64,000 nt of DNA from Kangiella taiwanensis (GCF_020005165.1 NZ_JAHCLT010000002.1:310001-374000), one strand, 5' to 3'. Counted from the first letter of the stretch, positions 15,545 through 25,693 are shown. Notes: generated by a model not told the origin, from the sequence alone. Translations and numbers: made by a program.

Positions 15545-18328
15545 ATGGAAAAAGCATACAACCCGCAAGCAATCGAGCAAGAAACCTACAAAAAGTGGGA
15601 AGATAACGACTATTTCTCACCAAAAGGCGGCGCCAAAGGCAATGATGACAGTTACTGCATTATGATTCCTCCGCCAAACGTCACGGGTAGCTTACACATG
15701 GGACACGCTTTCCAGCACACCATCATGGATGCCCTAACCCGCTATCACCGCATGAAAGGTGAAAATACGCTATGGCAGCCAGGCTCGGATCACGCAGGTA
15801 TCGCGACACAAATGGTGGTTGAGCGTTTACTCGATCGTGAAGGTAAAAGCCGCCATGACTTAGGTCGCGAGGCGTTTGTTGATCGTATTTGGGAATGGAA
15901 AGAACAGTCTGGTGGCACCATCACACAACAAATGCGCCGCATGGGCGACTCGTGTGACTGGTCACGCGAAGCATTCACCATGGATGACGACTTATCGGAA
16001 GCGGTTCTAGAAACTTTCGTTCAGCTGTATGACGAAGGGTTAATCTATCGCGGCGATAGACTGGTTAACTGGGACCCAAAATTACTGACTGCAGTTTCAG
16101 ATCTAGAAGTCGAGTCACACGAAGAAAACGGTCACATGTGGCATATGCGCTACCCGCTTAGCGATGGCTCAGGTCACGTGATTATCGCTACCACTCGCCC
16201 AGAAACCATGCTCGGCGACAGTGCAGTCGCGGTGCACCCTGAAGACGAACGTTACCAAGACTTGATCGGCAAAACCATCGACTTGCCGCTCACAGGTCGT
16301 CAAATCCCAATCATTGCAGATGATTATGTTGAAAAGGACTTTGGTAGTGGTTGTGTAAAAATCACACCTGCTCACGACTTCAACGACTACGAAATGGGTC
16401 AGCGTCATGATCTAGAAATGATCAATATTCTAACGCCGACGGCTCATATTAACGATAACGCGCCTGAAGCCTATCGTGGCTTAGACCGTTATGATGCACG
16501 TAAAAAGATCGTCGAAGATTTCGAAGCTTTAGGTTTAATGGAAAAGATTGAGCCACACAAACTTAAAGTGCCTCGCGGTGATCGCAGTGGCGTAGTCATT
16601 GAGCCATACTTGACTCCTCAGTGGTACGTTAAAATCGCTCCGTTGGCAGAGCCAGCGCTAAAAGCGGTTAAAGACGGTGATATTAAATTTGTGCCTGAAA
16701 ACTGGTCAAACACTTACTACCACTGGATGGAAAACATTCAGGATTGGTGTATCAGCCGTCAACTATGGTGGGGGCATCAAATTCCAGCTTGGTACGACAA
16801 CAAAGGCGATGTTTACGTTGGTCGCACTGAAGAAGAAGTGCGTGAAAAATATAACTTAGGCGATATTGAACTGCGCCGTGATGAAGACGTGCTCGACACA
16901 TGGTTCTCCTCAGCGCTTTGGCCTTTTGCTACTCTTGGCTGGCCAGAAGAAACACCTGAGTTAGAAACCTTCTTACCAACAAGCGTACTTGTTACTGGTT
17001 TCGACATCATCTTCTTCTGGGTTGCCAGAATGATCATGATGGGCTTAAAGTTCACAGGCAAAATTCCGTTCAAAGAGATCTATATCACTGGCCTGATTCG
17101 TGACGAGCAGGGTCAGAAAATGTCTAAGTCGAAAGGTAATGTTTTAGACCCCATCGATATTATTGACGGTATTGAACTAGAAGCCTTAGTCGAAAAACGT
17201 ACCACTGGCATGATGAATCCGAAGGCGGCTGAAAAGATTGCTAAACGTACGCGCAAGCAATTCCCTGAAGGCATTGAAGCTTATGGTACTGACGCCATGC
17301 GCTTTACCTTCTGCGCTATGGCATCAACCTCACGCGACATTAACTTCGATTTGAATCGTGTAGAGGGTTATCGCAACTTCTGTAACAAGATTTGGAACGC
17401 AGCGCGTTATGTGCTGATGAACACCGAAGACCAAGATACAGGTCTAGACGGTGGTGATATGGAATTTAGCTTGGCTGATCGCTGGATCAAAAGTGAGCTA
17501 CAAAAAACCATCACCGAATTTGAAAAAGCCGTCAACACATACCGCTTCGACTTGGCTTCAAACGCTCTATATGAATTTACTTGGAACACTTATTGCGACT
17601 GGTACTTAGAGCTGTCAAAGCCCGTGCTTTACAGCGATGAATATTCTGATGCTGCGAAGCGCGGCACACGCCATACCTTGGTTTCTGTGCTTGAATCGCT
17701 GATGCGCTTATTGCACCCGTTCATGCCATTTATCACTGAAGAAATCTGGCAGAAAGTTTCACCACTGGCAGGCACACGCTCTGAAGGACGTCCAAGCATC
17801 ATGCTACAAGACTTCCCACAGGCTGATGAAGCACTGATTGATCCTAACGCCGAACAAGACATTGAATGGCTCAAGAAAGTCATCGTTGGCGTACGCAATA
17901 TCCGCGGTGAGATGAACATTGCTCCTGGCAAACCTCTTGACGTGTTATTTAGAAATGGTTCTGACAGTGACAAAGAACGCCTTGAGGGCAATAAAACCTT
18001 CTTATCAAAGCTGGCAAAACTGGAAACTATACAGTGGCTAGAGCCAGGTGAAGAAGCGCCTATGTCCGCGACGGCACTTGCTGGCAACATGGAAATCTTA
18101 ATCCCTATGGCTGGTTTGATTGACCTTGAGCAAGAACTTGCTCGATTGGATAAAGAAGCCGAAAAGTTGGAAAAGGATTTACAACGCATCTCTGGCAAGC
18201 TAAATAATCCAAACTTTACTGATAAGGCGCCAGAAGCTGTCGTCGAAAAAGAAAAAGCAAAATTGGCTGAAGTTGAGTCAACGTTGAAAAAGATCGAGGA
18301 GCAACGTCAACAGTTGAAGGCACTATAA
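15545..18328 (+). CDS. valS: Valyl-tRNA synthetase
   Basis: 927 residues. Class I synthetase: the HIGH motif is HMGH at residues 51-54 within [14 protein letters not shown], and KMSKS is at 525-529. The CP1 editing domain lies between them ([21 protein letters not shown] is the editing signature). After KMSKS comes the anticodon-binding domain, then a C-terminal tRNA-binding coiled coil (about 860-927, Lys/Glu-rich). Length is close to the usual 950. It charges tRNA-Val in the cytoplasm. It follows the pepA-holC block in its conserved position, although two accessory genes intervene. Confidence 0.97.
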   Translation: MEKAYNPQAIEQETYKKWEDNDYFSPKGGAKGNDDSYCIMIPPPNVTGSLHMGHAFQHTIMDALTRYHRMKGENTLWQPGSDHAGIATQMVVERLLDREGKSRHDLGREAFVDRIWEWKEQSGGTITQQMRRMGDSCDWSREAFTMDDDLSEAVLETFVQLYDEGLIYRGDRLVNWDPKLLTAVSDLEVESHEENGHMWHMRYPLSDGSGHVIIATTRPETMLGDSAVAVHPEDERYQDLIGKTIDLPLTGRQIPIIADDYVEKDFGSGCVKITPAHDFNDYEMGQRHDLEMINILTPTAHINDNAPEAYRGLDRYDARKKIVEDFEALGLMEKIEPHKLKVPRGDRSGVVIEPYLTPQWYVKIAPLAEPALKAVKDGDIKFVPENWSNTYYHWMENIQDWCISRQLWWGHQIPAWYDNKGDVYVGRTEEEVREKYNLGDIELRRDEDVLDTWFSSALWPFATLGWPEETPELETFLPTSVLVTGFDIIFFWVARMIMMGLKFTGKIPFKEIYITGLIRDEQGQKMSKSKGNVLDPIDIIDGIELEALVEKRTTGMMNPKAAEKIAKRTRKQFPEGIEAYGTDAMRFTFCAMASTSRDINFDLNRVEGYRNFCNKIWNAARYVLMNTEDQDTGLDGGDMEFSLADRWIKSELQKTITEFEKAVNTYRFDLASNALYEFTWNTYCDWYLELSKPVLYSDEYSDAAKRGTRHTLVSVLESLMRLLHPFMPFITEEIWQKVSPLAGTRSEGRPSIMLQDFPQADEALIDPNAEQDIEWLKKVIVGVRNIRGEMNIAPGKPLDVLFRNGSDSDKERLEGNKTFLSKLAKLETIQWLEPGEEAPMSATALAGNMEILIPMAGLIDLEQELARLDKEAEKLEKDLQRISGKLNNPNFTDKAPEAVVEKEKAKLAEVESTLKKIEEQRQQLKAL

Positions 18329-18367
18329 TAACTTAACAACATAAACAAAAACGAAAGCGAGGGTATA

Positions 18368-18733
18368 ATGAAAACGTTAGCAATGAGTAGTTTACTGTTT
18401 TTAGCTGGTTCCATGGCTGTATCGGCTGATAGCTTAACCAACAAGCACTTTACCCTCGTTACCACTCACCAGAATGAGATCGGTGAAATTTGCCCAGAGA
18501 TGGATGCTGGGCAACATTTGAAATTTGAGTTTTCTTCCAACCATGAAGTTGAGTTTAACCTTCACTTTCACGAAGGTGAAAAAGTCTCCTACCCCATCGA
18601 GCCACAAACGTTAAGCTCAATCGATAGAACCTTTGAAGCGCCAATCAAGCAAACCTACTGCCTAATGTGGAAGGGGTTAAGTGAACAAGCTTCGAAGATA
18701 AAAGTGAACTATCAGATTTTGCCGACAAAGTAG
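18368..18733 (+). CDS. Small exported protein of unknown function
   Basis: 121 residues with a signal peptide (MKTLAMSSLLFLAGSMAVSA). The mature part is beta-rich and His-containing (FNLHFHEGEKVSYPIEPQ) with two Cys (in GEICPEM and TYCLMW) that may form a disulfide. The pattern recalls small cupredoxin- or emp24-like periplasmic beta sandwiches, but I recognise no family. It has a good Shine-Dalgarno (GAGGG) 5 nt before the ATG and ends at its own terminator. Confidence 0.7.
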   Translation: MKTLAMSSLLFLAGSMAVSADSLTNKHFTLVTTHQNEIGEICPEMDAGQHLKFEFSSNHEVEFNLHFHEGEKVSYPIEPQTLSSIDRTFEAPIKQTYCLMWKGLSEQASKIKVNYQILPTK

Positions 18734-18745
18734 CTATTAATAAAC

Positions 18746-18773
18746 AAGGGCCTTAACGGCCCTTATTATTTGA
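18746..18773 (+). terminator. Terminator between the exported protein gene and lysAC
   Basis: A 7-bp perfect stem (AAGGGCC 18746-18752, GGCCCTT 18758-18764) followed by a T-rich tract on the plus strand. It lies between convergent genes. Confidence 0.65.
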
Positions 18774-18782
18774 GGTGGAAGC

Positions 18783-21341
18783 TTATATACAGACCTCTTC
18801 TGCTGGCTGGCGCATATTGTATTGAGTCGCCATAACACGCCCGTAAGCACCGGCATTTTCGATCAATATCAAATCCCCTTCCTGTGTTTCAGGGAAAGGA
18901 ATTTCGACACCTAACTTATCGGTGCTTTCGCAAATAGGTCCCACAACAGTCGCTAAATGCTCTTTTTCGGCATCGAGTCGAGTCAAGTTTACGATATTGT
19001 GGAAAGACCCATAAAGCGCTGGCCGCATTAGCGAGTTCATGCCTGTATTCAGACCGACATAATAATAGTTTTGTTTCTGCTTTACTTGGGTGACTTTTGA
19101 AACGAGTACACCAGTATTGGCCGATATATAACGTCCTGGCTCAATCCATAACGCATACTGCGGATACTCGGCTTTAACTTCCAGTAAGCTGTGATCAATC
19201 TGACTCATGGTCAACTCAGTCTGTTGGGAACGTTCTTTAATACCAAAGCCACCACCCAGATTCAGATACTTAACACCGGGGAACATAGCCGCCGTTTCAG
19301 CCAATAAGCGAGCATGCTCAGCCCAGTGTTCATTAGTTAAGATTCCACTCCCCGCATGGGCATGAAGACCGACAACTTTGATATTATGCTTGTTGATAAT
19401 AGGCTGTAAATCTTCTAACTCATAGATCGGTATTCCAAACTTTGATGTGGCGCCAGCAGTACGCACATTTTCATGATGCCCTTTGCCAATATTAGGATCG
19501 ACACGTAAGAAAATTTCTTTGCCATCAAAAATTTCAGGCCAATGTTTTAATGGGTATGTACTGTCTAGCGTCAGGCGAATCCCTTTTTGCAGTATTTCAT
19601 CGTACTCTCGCTTATCCGCAAAGTTCGGAGTAAAAAATATTCTGCTTTTATCAATACTTGGGAATAAATTCAGAATATGATTTACCTCACCACTCGACAC
19701 TGTCTCGAAACCAACACCAGCATCATAGGCCGTTTGTAAAACATCTTGATTGTTGTTTGACTTTACCGCAAAAAACACACGGTCAATCGCACTGATACTT
19801 TGCAGATTCTGTATGTTCTGACGCACAGAGTCCAAGTGATAGATGTAGGCACTATCCCGTTCGGCTAAGCACATTTCAATCGTGCCTTTCCTGTCTTGCC
19901 ACCACTTTCTGCTCTGCGAATCAGACTCTGTTTGCTTCAACTCTTTAGCTGTAGGGCCTAACATTTCGCTGTTGGGATTATTCGTGATCAATAGCTCATG
20001 CAGAGCTGAAATAACTTTACTACTATGCTCATCATCAATCACAAAAGTTAAGTTCAGATCCGAAGCGGCTTGCGACAACAAGTAAACTTTATAGGTCTCA
20101 AAAATTGAAAAAGCAGGTGCAATCTTATGTAAAATGGCACGCACATTTTTACCCACGATAGACACTGCAGAACAGTTATGCATCACGTTGACGCGACACA
20201 TTTCGGATAACTCCTGAACTAGGCCCTTCAACTGCTTTTCATTGACCACTTGGGTTAAGCTATCTAGGCTTACCGTGATATTAGTCTCTGACGTTGATAC
20301 TAAATCCACAGACACATTGTGTTGTTTAAAGATAGCAAAGATATCTGCCAAGAAGCCCGCCTGCTGCCACATCCCCTGACTTTCCATTGATATCAAGGTA
20401 ATACGCTCCTTTGCAGTAATCGCCTTGACCATACCCCAGCTATTTTCAATACTGCTAATCACAGTCCCATCGATCTCAGGATCAATAGTCGAGCGAATAT
20501 ACACTGGGATCTGACTGATCTGTGCAGGACGGATAGCACGGGGGTGCAAAACTTTTGCACCAGCTGACGCCATCTCTTGGGCTTCTTCGTAATTAAGCTG
20601 TTTTAAGAGTCGAGCACTCGCTACTTGATTAGGATTAGCAGTAAAGATACCGGGCACATCAGTCCATATTTCTAAACGTTCTGCCTCTACCTTAGCCGCA
20701 AAATAAGCAGCAGAGGTATCAGAACCACCACGCCCTAACAGTACGGTTTCATCATCACTGGTATTGGCAATAAAGCCTTGTGTGATAACAATCGATGTAT
20801 CACTCACATCGTTTAATAAATGTTCATCACGCTCAAAATGGCAACTGGCACAAAGATAATCCATATTACGAGTTTCGCGAGCATATAAATACTCACGCGC
20901 ATCAAGCCAGCTTACGTCTTCATCAAAAAGCCTATTCAAGTAGGTTTGGCCAATGGTTGTCGACCACAACTCACCTTGTGACATGACTAAAGCACGAACA
21001 CGGTCACTGACTTCCCCCAGCAAATGGATACCGTCAATTAAACGCTTCAAGTAACTGTAACGCTCTGCCAGCAGGTCGCTAGGCAGCTCCATCTCAGCCA
21101 GCAAGTGTTGGTGTATATCGACCAATTCTTTATAAGCAGAGTGGTACTCTCCCTGTTGTGCCAAATTGATTAACGCTTCTAGGCGATTTGAAATGGTGCT
21201 TACTGCCGAATGAACAACAAAGGCTTTTTTCCCTTTGGCACGTTTTCGCTTAATGATACTCGCAATATTGTCCCAGTTTTGTCGAGTGGAAACGCTGGTT
21301 CCCCCAAATTTAAGCAAATGCCATGAATCGTTCGTTGTCAT
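18783..21341 (-). CDS. lysAC: Bifunctional aspartate kinase / diaminopimelate decarboxylase
   Basis: 852 residues from ATG at 21341; a TTG 15 nt upstream (21356) is in frame, but the ATG follows a TGAGGA Shine-Dalgarno at 8 nt. The N-terminal half is aspartokinase: LLKFGGTSVST at residues 9-19, then two ACT-type regulatory domains (about 310-455, with LISMESQGMWQQAG and VDLVSTSETNI). The C-terminal half is a fold III PLP decarboxylase: PLP Lys527 in FFAVKSNNNQ, EPGRYISAN, and the catalytic Cys804 in GPICESTDKL. It therefore joins the first and last steps of lysine synthesis in one polypeptide. Such fusions are known in Xanthomonadales and some other gammaproteobacteria. The gene is monocistronic and preceded by a candidate lysine attenuator. 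Confidence 0.95.
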   Translation of the reverse strand: MTTNDSWHLLKFGGTSVSTRQNWDNIASIIKRKRAKGKKAFVVHSAVSTISNRLEALINLAQQGEYHSAYKELVDIHQHLLAEMELPSDLLAERYSYLKRLIDGIHLLGEVSDRVRALVMSQGELWSTTIGQTYLNRLFDEDVSWLDAREYLYARETRNMDYLCASCHFERDEHLLNDVSDTSIVITQGFIANTSDDETVLLGRGGSDTSAAYFAAKVEAERLEIWTDVPGIFTANPNQVASARLLKQLNYEEAQEMASAGAKVLHPRAIRPAQISQIPVYIRSTIDPEIDGTVISSIENSWGMVKAITAKERITLISMESQGMWQQAGFLADIFAIFKQHNVSVDLVSTSETNITVSLDSLTQVVNEKQLKGLVQELSEMCRVNVMHNCSAVSIVGKNVRAILHKIAPAFSIFETYKVYLLSQAASDLNLTFVIDDEHSSKVISALHELLITNNPNSEMLGPTAKELKQTESDSQSRKWWQDRKGTIEMCLAERDSAYIYHLDSVRQNIQNLQSISAIDRVFFAVKSNNNQDVLQTAYDAGVGFETVSSGEVNHILNLFPSIDKSRIFFTPNFADKREYDEILQKGIRLTLDSTYPLKHWPEIFDGKEIFLRVDPNIGKGHHENVRTAGATSKFGIPIYELEDLQPIINKHNIKVVGLHAHAGSGILTNEHWAEHARLLAETAAMFPGVKYLNLGGGFGIKERSQQTELTMSQIDHSLLEVKAEYPQYALWIEPGRYISANTGVLVSKVTQVKQKQNYYYVGLNTGMNSLMRPALYGSFHNIVNLTRLDAEKEHLATVVGPICESTDKLGVEIPFPETQEGDLILIENAGAYGRVMATQYNMRQPAEEVCI

Positions 21342-21388
21342 CCTCTTTTTCCTCAATAGGTACTTTTGTTTTAACTGTAAATAGGCAT

Positions 21389-21424
21389 AAAAAAACCCGC
21401 AAAGGTTGTCCAGTGCGGGTTTTG
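21389..21424 (-). terminator. Attenuator terminator of the lysAC leader
   Basis: On the minus strand, ACCCGCA (21414-21420, segment 3) pairs with TGCGGGT (21395-21401, segment 4), extended by flanking A-T pairs, with a 12-nt loop and a run of seven U. It lies between the leader-peptide stop (21450) and the lysAC start (21341), so it would stop transcription before the gene. Segment 3 can alternatively pair with segment 2 (21452-21461) at the end of the leader ORF. Confidence 0.82.
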
Positions 21425-21449
21425 ATATTCGTTAAATTTATCGTTTAAG

Positions 21450-21524
21450 TCACCCACAGCAGAACAGGACACGTTTTTTAAGTGCCTTTTTGCTGTGTTT
21501 TTTAACGATAAATTGTATTTTCAT
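21450..21524 (-). CDS. Lysine-rich leader peptide of lysAC
   Basis: 24 codons from ATG at 21524 to TGA: a peptide starting MKIQFIVKKHSKKALKKR and ending VLFCCG. Seven of 24 residues are Lys, including pairs at 8-9, 12-13 and 16-17. It lies between a consensus promoter and an attenuator terminator upstream of a lysine-biosynthesis gene, which is the layout of trp/his/thr-type leader peptides. Codons 10-11 form segment 1 (CACAGCA) and codons 22-24 form segment 2 (TGCTGTGGGT). No Shine-Dalgarno is visible; the predicted transcription start coincides with the A of the ATG, so translation would be leaderless. Confidence 0.72.
   Translation of the reverse strand: MKIQFIVKKHSKKALKKRVLFCCG
21452..21497 (-). 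promoter_or_regulatory. Lysine attenuator: alternative RNA pairings 1:2 and 2:3
   Basis: On the minus strand, segment 1 CACAGCA (21491-21497) is perfectly complementary to TGCTGTG in segment 2 (21455-21461). The 3' part of segment 2, TGTGGGT (21452-21458), can instead pair with ACCCGCA (21414-21420, the 5' arm of the terminator), 7 bp with one G-U. A ribosome stalled at the Lys codons would mask segment 1 and free segment 2 to form the antiterminator; a ribosome at the stop codon would mask segment 2 and let the terminator form. Pairings are read from sequence; the mechanism is inference from known attenuators. Confidence 0.68.
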
Positions 21525-21531
21525 GATGTTG

Positions 21532-21559
21532 AATATAGTAAAAATCGACACTTTGTCAA
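21532..21559 (-). promoter_or_regulatory. Sigma-70 promoter of the lysAC leader
   Basis: On the minus strand: a perfect -35 TTGACA (21554-21559), 16-nt spacer, -10 TATATT (21532-21537). Seven nt after the -10 is the A of the leader-peptide ATG (21524), the expected transcription start. The promoter begins 12 nt after the tadA stop codon, so lysAC is transcribed separately from tadA. Confidence 0.78.
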
Positions 21560-21570
21560 ATATATTTTAG

Positions 21571-22050
21571 TTATTTATTGCGCTTGTTATCGCGTTTGGC
21601 CTTAAAGAAAGCTTTTAGTTGCGCTGAGCACGACTCCTTCATTAAGCCAGACTCTACCACACAATGATGGTTAAAAGACTCGTGCTGAAGAATATTTAGC
21701 ACGCTGCCACCAGCACCGGTACGCGGATCTTCAGTCGCATAAACCACTCGCCCAACCCTTGCATGCACTAAAGCCATAGCACACATGGCGCAGGGTTCTA
21801 GCGTTACATAGAGGGTCGTATCAACAAGGCGGTAGTTTTCAATCTTAGAACCCGCCTGCCGTAAAGCCACGACTTCGGCATGAGCTGTCGGATCGTTGTT
21901 TAATATTGGCTGATTAAAGCCTTCACCAATGACCTCACCGCCCTTCACCAAAACAGCACCCACAGGCACTTCCCCTTTCTCCTTAGCGACTTCCGCTAAC
22001 TCAAAGGCCCGCTGCATGTATTGGAGATCTTGTTCGGTGAAATTAGTCAT
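21571..22050 (-). CDS. tadA: tRNA adenosine(34) deaminase
   Basis: 159 residues. Zinc-deaminase motifs are HAE at residues 57-59 (catalytic Glu59) and PCAMC at 86-90, exactly as in TadA. It deaminates A34 to inosine in tRNA-Arg(ACG). The basic C-terminus (FFKAKRDNKRNK) is usual. Its position beside guaA is common in gammaproteobacteria. The 22051-22292 gap to guaA contains no gene that I can support. Confidence 0.95.
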   Translation of the reverse strand: MTNFTEQDLQYMQRAFELAEVAKEKGEVPVGAVLVKGGEVIGEGFNQPILNNDPTAHAEVVALRQAGSKIENYRLVDTTLYVTLEPCAMCAMALVHARVGRVVYATEDPRTGAGGSVLNILQHESFNHHCVVESGLMKESCSAQLKAFFKAKRDNKRNK

Positions 22051-22292
22051 GATTTAAAGTGATGGGTTACGCTACTCGCTAACCCATCCTATATTCTGTA
22101 ATATTTGAGCTTTTTGGCATAAGACGAGTAAAGTATTTATTCAAAAAGCTCCATTAGCGAGAAGAAACATTAAGTTTTTCGATTTATGCTAGGCGGAAAC
22201 TCGCGCAAAGAAGGAGTGTACACATGGTACATGACTGATTGAGCAAGTTTCCAACACCGCAAAAAGTGAAAAGGATATGTTTATTCCGCTAA

Positions 22293-23870
22293 TTACTCCC
22301 ATTCGATAGTAGCTGGCGGCTTCGACGAAATATCATATGTAACTCGCGAAATCCCATCGACTTCATTAATAATACGTCCTGACACATGCTCTAAGAACTC
22401 ATAAGGAAGATGTGCCCAACGAGCGGTCATAAAGTCGATCGTTTCTACCGCACGAAGTGCTACGACATAATCATATTTACGGCCATCGCCCATTACGCCT
22501 ACAGAGCGTACAGGCAGGAATACGGTAAACGACTGGCTAGTTTTATGGTACAAGTCATGCTTGTATAGTTCTTCGATAAAAATCGCGTCCGCACGACGTA
22601 ATAAGTCAGCGTACTCTTTTTTGACTTCACCTAAGATACGAACGCCTAAGCCTGGCCCTGGGAATGGGTGACGGTATAGCATGTCGTATGGTAAGCCTAG
22701 TTCTAAGCCAATTTTACGCACTTCATCTTTAAACAACTCACGCAAAGGTTCAACAAGCTTAAGCTCCATCGTTTCTGGCAAGCCACCGACGTTATGGTGC
22801 GACTTGATGACGTGAGCCTTACCGGTTTTGGCACCCGCAGATTCAATCACGTCAGGGTAGATCGTACCTTGCGCTAACCATTTTGCATTGGTTAATTTTT
22901 TAGACTCTTCATCGAAAATATCAACGAACACTTTACCAATGATTTTACGCTTTGCTTCTGGCTCATCGACACCTTTCAACTCGCTCAAGAAGCGATCTTC
23001 TGCATCAATGCGGATAATATTTAGGCCAAAATTATCACCAAACATAGCCATCACTTGGTCAGCTTCGTTCAAACGGAGTAACCCGTTATCAACGAAAACA
23101 CAGGTCAACTTATCACCAATCGCACGGTGTAAAAGCATCGCTGTTACTGAGGAATCGACACCACCAGATAGCCCTAAGACAACTTCTTCGTCGCCAACCT
23201 GTTCTTTAATCTGCTCAATGGCATCTTCGATGATGTTTTCAGCTGTCCATAAACGTTCACAGCCACAAATTTCAGTCACAAAGCGTTCTAACATACGACC
23301 GCCTTGCTTGGTGTGAGTGACTTCTGCGTGGAATTGAATGCCGTAGAAAGGTTTCTCTTTATGCGCCATCGCTGCGATTGGTGCATTCTCGCTTGAAGCG
23401 ATTACTTCGAAGCTTTCAGGCACCTCGATCACCTTGTCACCATGGCTCATCCATACGTCGAGTAATGCTTTACCTTCTGTATTGAATCGATCTTCAATAC
23501 CGTCGAGAAGATCATTTGGTGTATTGATAAAAACTTCAGCGTAGCCAAATTCACGTTTTTCAGAGCCACCGACTTTACCACCAAACTGATACGCCATGGT
23601 TTGCATTCCGTAGCAAATACCGAGAACAGGAACACCAAGCTCAAACACTAACTCAGGAGCACGAGGCGTACCTTCGCCGGATACTGACTCAGGACCACCT
23701 GATAGAATAATACCCTGAGGGTTAAACTCACGAATGTCATCGTCACTAACATCGAAAGGCACCAACTCACAGTAAACACCAATTTCACGAACACGGCGCG
23801 CAATCAGCTGTGTGTACTGAGAACCAAAGTCCAAAATCAATATACGATGATCATGAATATCTGTTTGCAT
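22293..23870 (-). CDS. guaA: GMP synthase (glutamine-hydrolysing)
   Basis: 525 residues, the E. coli length. The N-terminal class I amidotransferase domain has the nucleophile Cys in VLGICYGMQ (about residue 87) and the HAEVTHT motif. The central ATP-pyrophosphatase domain has the P-loop GLSGGVDSS, and the C-terminal dimerisation domain ends in PPATIEWE. It converts XMP to GMP. It lies downstream of guaB but is separated from it by about 250 nt containing a terminator-like hairpin, so guaB and guaA need not be equally expressed. Confidence 0.97.
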   Translation of the reverse strand: MQTDIHDHRILILDFGSQYTQLIARRVREIGVYCELVPFDVSDDDIREFNPQGIILSGGPESVSGEGTPRAPELVFELGVPVLGICYGMQTMAYQFGGKVGGSEKREFGYAEVFINTPNDLLDGIEDRFNTEGKALLDVWMSHGDKVIEVPESFEVIASSENAPIAAMAHKEKPFYGIQFHAEVTHTKQGGRMLERFVTEICGCERLWTAENIIEDAIEQIKEQVGDEEVVLGLSGGVDSSVTAMLLHRAIGDKLTCVFVDNGLLRLNEADQVMAMFGDNFGLNIIRIDAEDRFLSELKGVDEPEAKRKIIGKVFVDIFDEESKKLTNAKWLAQGTIYPDVIESAGAKTGKAHVIKSHHNVGGLPETMELKLVEPLRELFKDEVRKIGLELGLPYDMLYRHPFPGPGLGVRILGEVKKEYADLLRRADAIFIEELYKHDLYHKTSQSFTVFLPVRSVGVMGDGRKYDYVVALRAVETIDFMTARWAHLPYEFLEHVSGRIINEVDGISRVTYDISSKPPATIEWE

Positions 23871-23927
23871 CTTCTTACCTTTCTAGGTTAGCTAACCGTA
23901 ATACGCCTGTTCGCGCATCACTTAAAA

Positions 23928-23962
23928 AATCAAAAAGCCGCAGTCAAATTTCTGCGGCTTCG
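23928..23962 (-). terminator. Terminator between guaB and guaA
   Basis: A 9-bp perfect stem (AAGCCGCAG 23935-23943, complement 23952-23960) with an 8-nt loop. On the minus strand it is followed by a U-rich tract (TTTTTGATTTTTT). It would terminate or attenuate guaB transcription before guaA. Confidence 0.75.
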
Positions 23963-24118
23963 TTTATCCGTCTTGTTACAACCAAAGGTCGTTAAATCTT
24001 ATAGCTGAGGTAAAATGCTTAAGGTCGAGGCAAATAAAATTGAGTTTGCGGAGTTTGTTTATGACAAATGAGCAAAAACTCAATTTTATTTAACAAAGAG
24101 ATTAAGTATTTTAACCAG

Positions 24119-25579
24119 CTATACTCGATAGTTTGGTGCCTCTTTCGTAATCGACACATCATGCACATGACTCTCGCTCATACCCGCATTCGTTACTCGA
24201 ACAAACTGCGCTTTAGTGCGAACGTCTTCGATGGTTTTGCAGCCAGTTAAGCCCATGCTTGAACGCAAGCCACCCATCATTTGGTGCACAATACTTGTCA
24301 TGTAGCCTTTATAAGGAACACGACCTTCAATACCTTCTGGAACCAATTTATCCGCAGCATTAGAGCTTTGGAAGTAACGGTCCGCAGAACTGTTCTTTTG
24401 CGACATGGCACCTAACGAGCCCATACCACGGTACGACTTATAAGAACGACCTTGGTACAACTCAACTTCGCCCGGTGCTTCTTCAGTACCCGCAAGCATT
24501 GAACCCACCATGACGCTGTAAGCGCCTGCGGCTAATGCTTTACACATGTCACCAGAGAAGCGGATACCACCGTCAGCAATAAACGGTACGCCAGAGCCTT
24601 CCAGCTCTTTCGCTACGCTTGAGATAGCAGAGATTTGCGGAACACCAACACCGGTGACGATACGTGTTGTACAAATCGAGCCAGGGCCGATCCCCACTTT
24701 AACGCCATCAGCACCAGCATCAACTAAGGCACGAGCGCCTGCGCCTGTAGCAACGTTACCGCCGATAACCTGTTTGTCTGGATAGTTTTCTTTAACCCAC
24801 TTAACACGGTCTAAAACGCCTTGCGAGTGTCCGTGAGATGTATCAACTAGAATAATATCCACACCAGCTTCGACGATTGCTGACACGCGATCCGGTGTTT
24901 CAGGACCCGTACCAACAGCTGCACCAACACGCAGATGACCATAACGGTCTTTGCAAGCGTTAGGCTTAGTTTCGGCGTTATTGATATCTTTTACTGTAAT
25001 TAAACCTTTTAGGTTAAAGTTATCATCAACCACTAAAAGTTTTTCGATACGATTGGTGTGTAACTTGTCCAAGATTTCTTCTTGGCTTGCGCCTTCCTGA
25101 ACAGTGACCAAACGCTCTTTTGGCGTCATCACTGACGATACAGGCTGACCATCGCGCGTTTCAAAACGAATATCACGATTAGTCACGATACCTACTAGCT
25201 GATCGCCTTCAACCACCGGCATGCCCGAAATACCATGTTGCTGAGTCATTTGCTTCAGCTGACCAATAGTCGTATCAGGAGTTACAGTGATTGGATCGCT
25301 AACGATACCGCTTTCGAATTTTTTCACGCGGCGAACATGCTCGGCTTGTTGCTCGATAGACATGTTCTTGTGAATGAAGCCCATCCCACCTTCTTGCGCC
25401 AACGCAATAGCAAGACTTGATTCTGTTACAGTATCCATCGCAGCGGAAACAAGTGGAATATTTAGAGCGAACTCACGGGTAATTTTAGTACGCAGATCAG
25501 CATCAGCTGGAAGGACAGTCGAATGCCCCGGTACTAATAAAACATCGTCAAAGGTTAGAGCTTCCTCTATAATGCGCAT
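24119..25579 (-). CDS. guaB: IMP dehydrogenase
   Basis: 486 residues from ATG at 25579 ([18 protein letters not shown]); an in-frame GTG lies 12 nt upstream. The TIM barrel is interrupted by two CBS domains (about residues 95-205, [15 protein letters not shown] and [11 protein letters not shown]). The catalytic loop is GSICTTR with the active Cys, followed by the flap motif GMGSLGAM. It oxidises IMP to XMP, the committed step of guanine nucleotide synthesis. It is divergent from xseA, as in E. coli. Confidence 0.97.
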   Translation of the reverse strand: MRIIEEALTFDDVLLVPGHSTVLPADADLRTKITREFALNIPLVSAAMDTVTESSLAIALAQEGGMGFIHKNMSIEQQAEHVRRVKKFESGIVSDPITVTPDTTIGQLKQMTQQHGISGMPVVEGDQLVGIVTNRDIRFETRDGQPVSSVMTPKERLVTVQEGASQEEILDKLHTNRIEKLLVVDDNFNLKGLITVKDINNAETKPNACKDRYGHLRVGAAVGTGPETPDRVSAIVEAGVDIILVDTSHGHSQGVLDRVKWVKENYPDKQVIGGNVATGAGARALVDAGADGVKVGIGPGSICTTRIVTGVGVPQISAISSVAKELEGSGVPFIADGGIRFSGDMCKALAAGAYSVMVGSMLAGTEEAPGEVELYQGRSYKSYRGMGSLGAMSQKNSSADRYFQSSNAADKLVPEGIEGRVPYKGYMTSIVHQMMGGLRSSMGLTGCKTIEDVRTKAQFVRVTNAGMSESHVHDVSITKEAPNYRV

Positions 25580-25639
25580 AGGGTGTACCACGTATTATTT
25601 AGCGTCAGCACGACAGGCGCTGACTAGATGAAGCGCGTT

Positions 25640-25668
25640 ATTATAACGTGCCTGCACCATCAAGGTAA
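25640..25668 (-). promoter_or_regulatory. guaB promoter
   Basis: On the minus strand: -35 TTACCT (25663-25668), 17-nt spacer, perfect -10 TATAAT (25640-25645) and a GC-rich region after it (AACGCGC). This lies about 55 nt upstream of the guaB start. The weak -35 with a perfect -10 and GC-rich discriminator fits growth-rate control, as known for E. coli guaB. Confidence 0.55.
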
Positions 25669-25693
25669 ATAACTATTTCAAGCGATTTGCAGC

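Noticed and set aside
17629-18198. Minus-strand open frame (189 codons) within valS
   Set aside because: Antisense shadow of the ValS C-terminal region; Ser/Arg-rich nonsense composition, no start context.
21389-21570. Lysine riboswitch upstream of lysAC
   Set aside because: The leader is only about 180 nt and lacks the multi-helix L-box core; the Lys-rich ORF with alternative stems explains the structure better.
22888-23316. Plus-strand open frame opposite guaA
   Set aside because: Antisense shadow; no independent evidence for coding.
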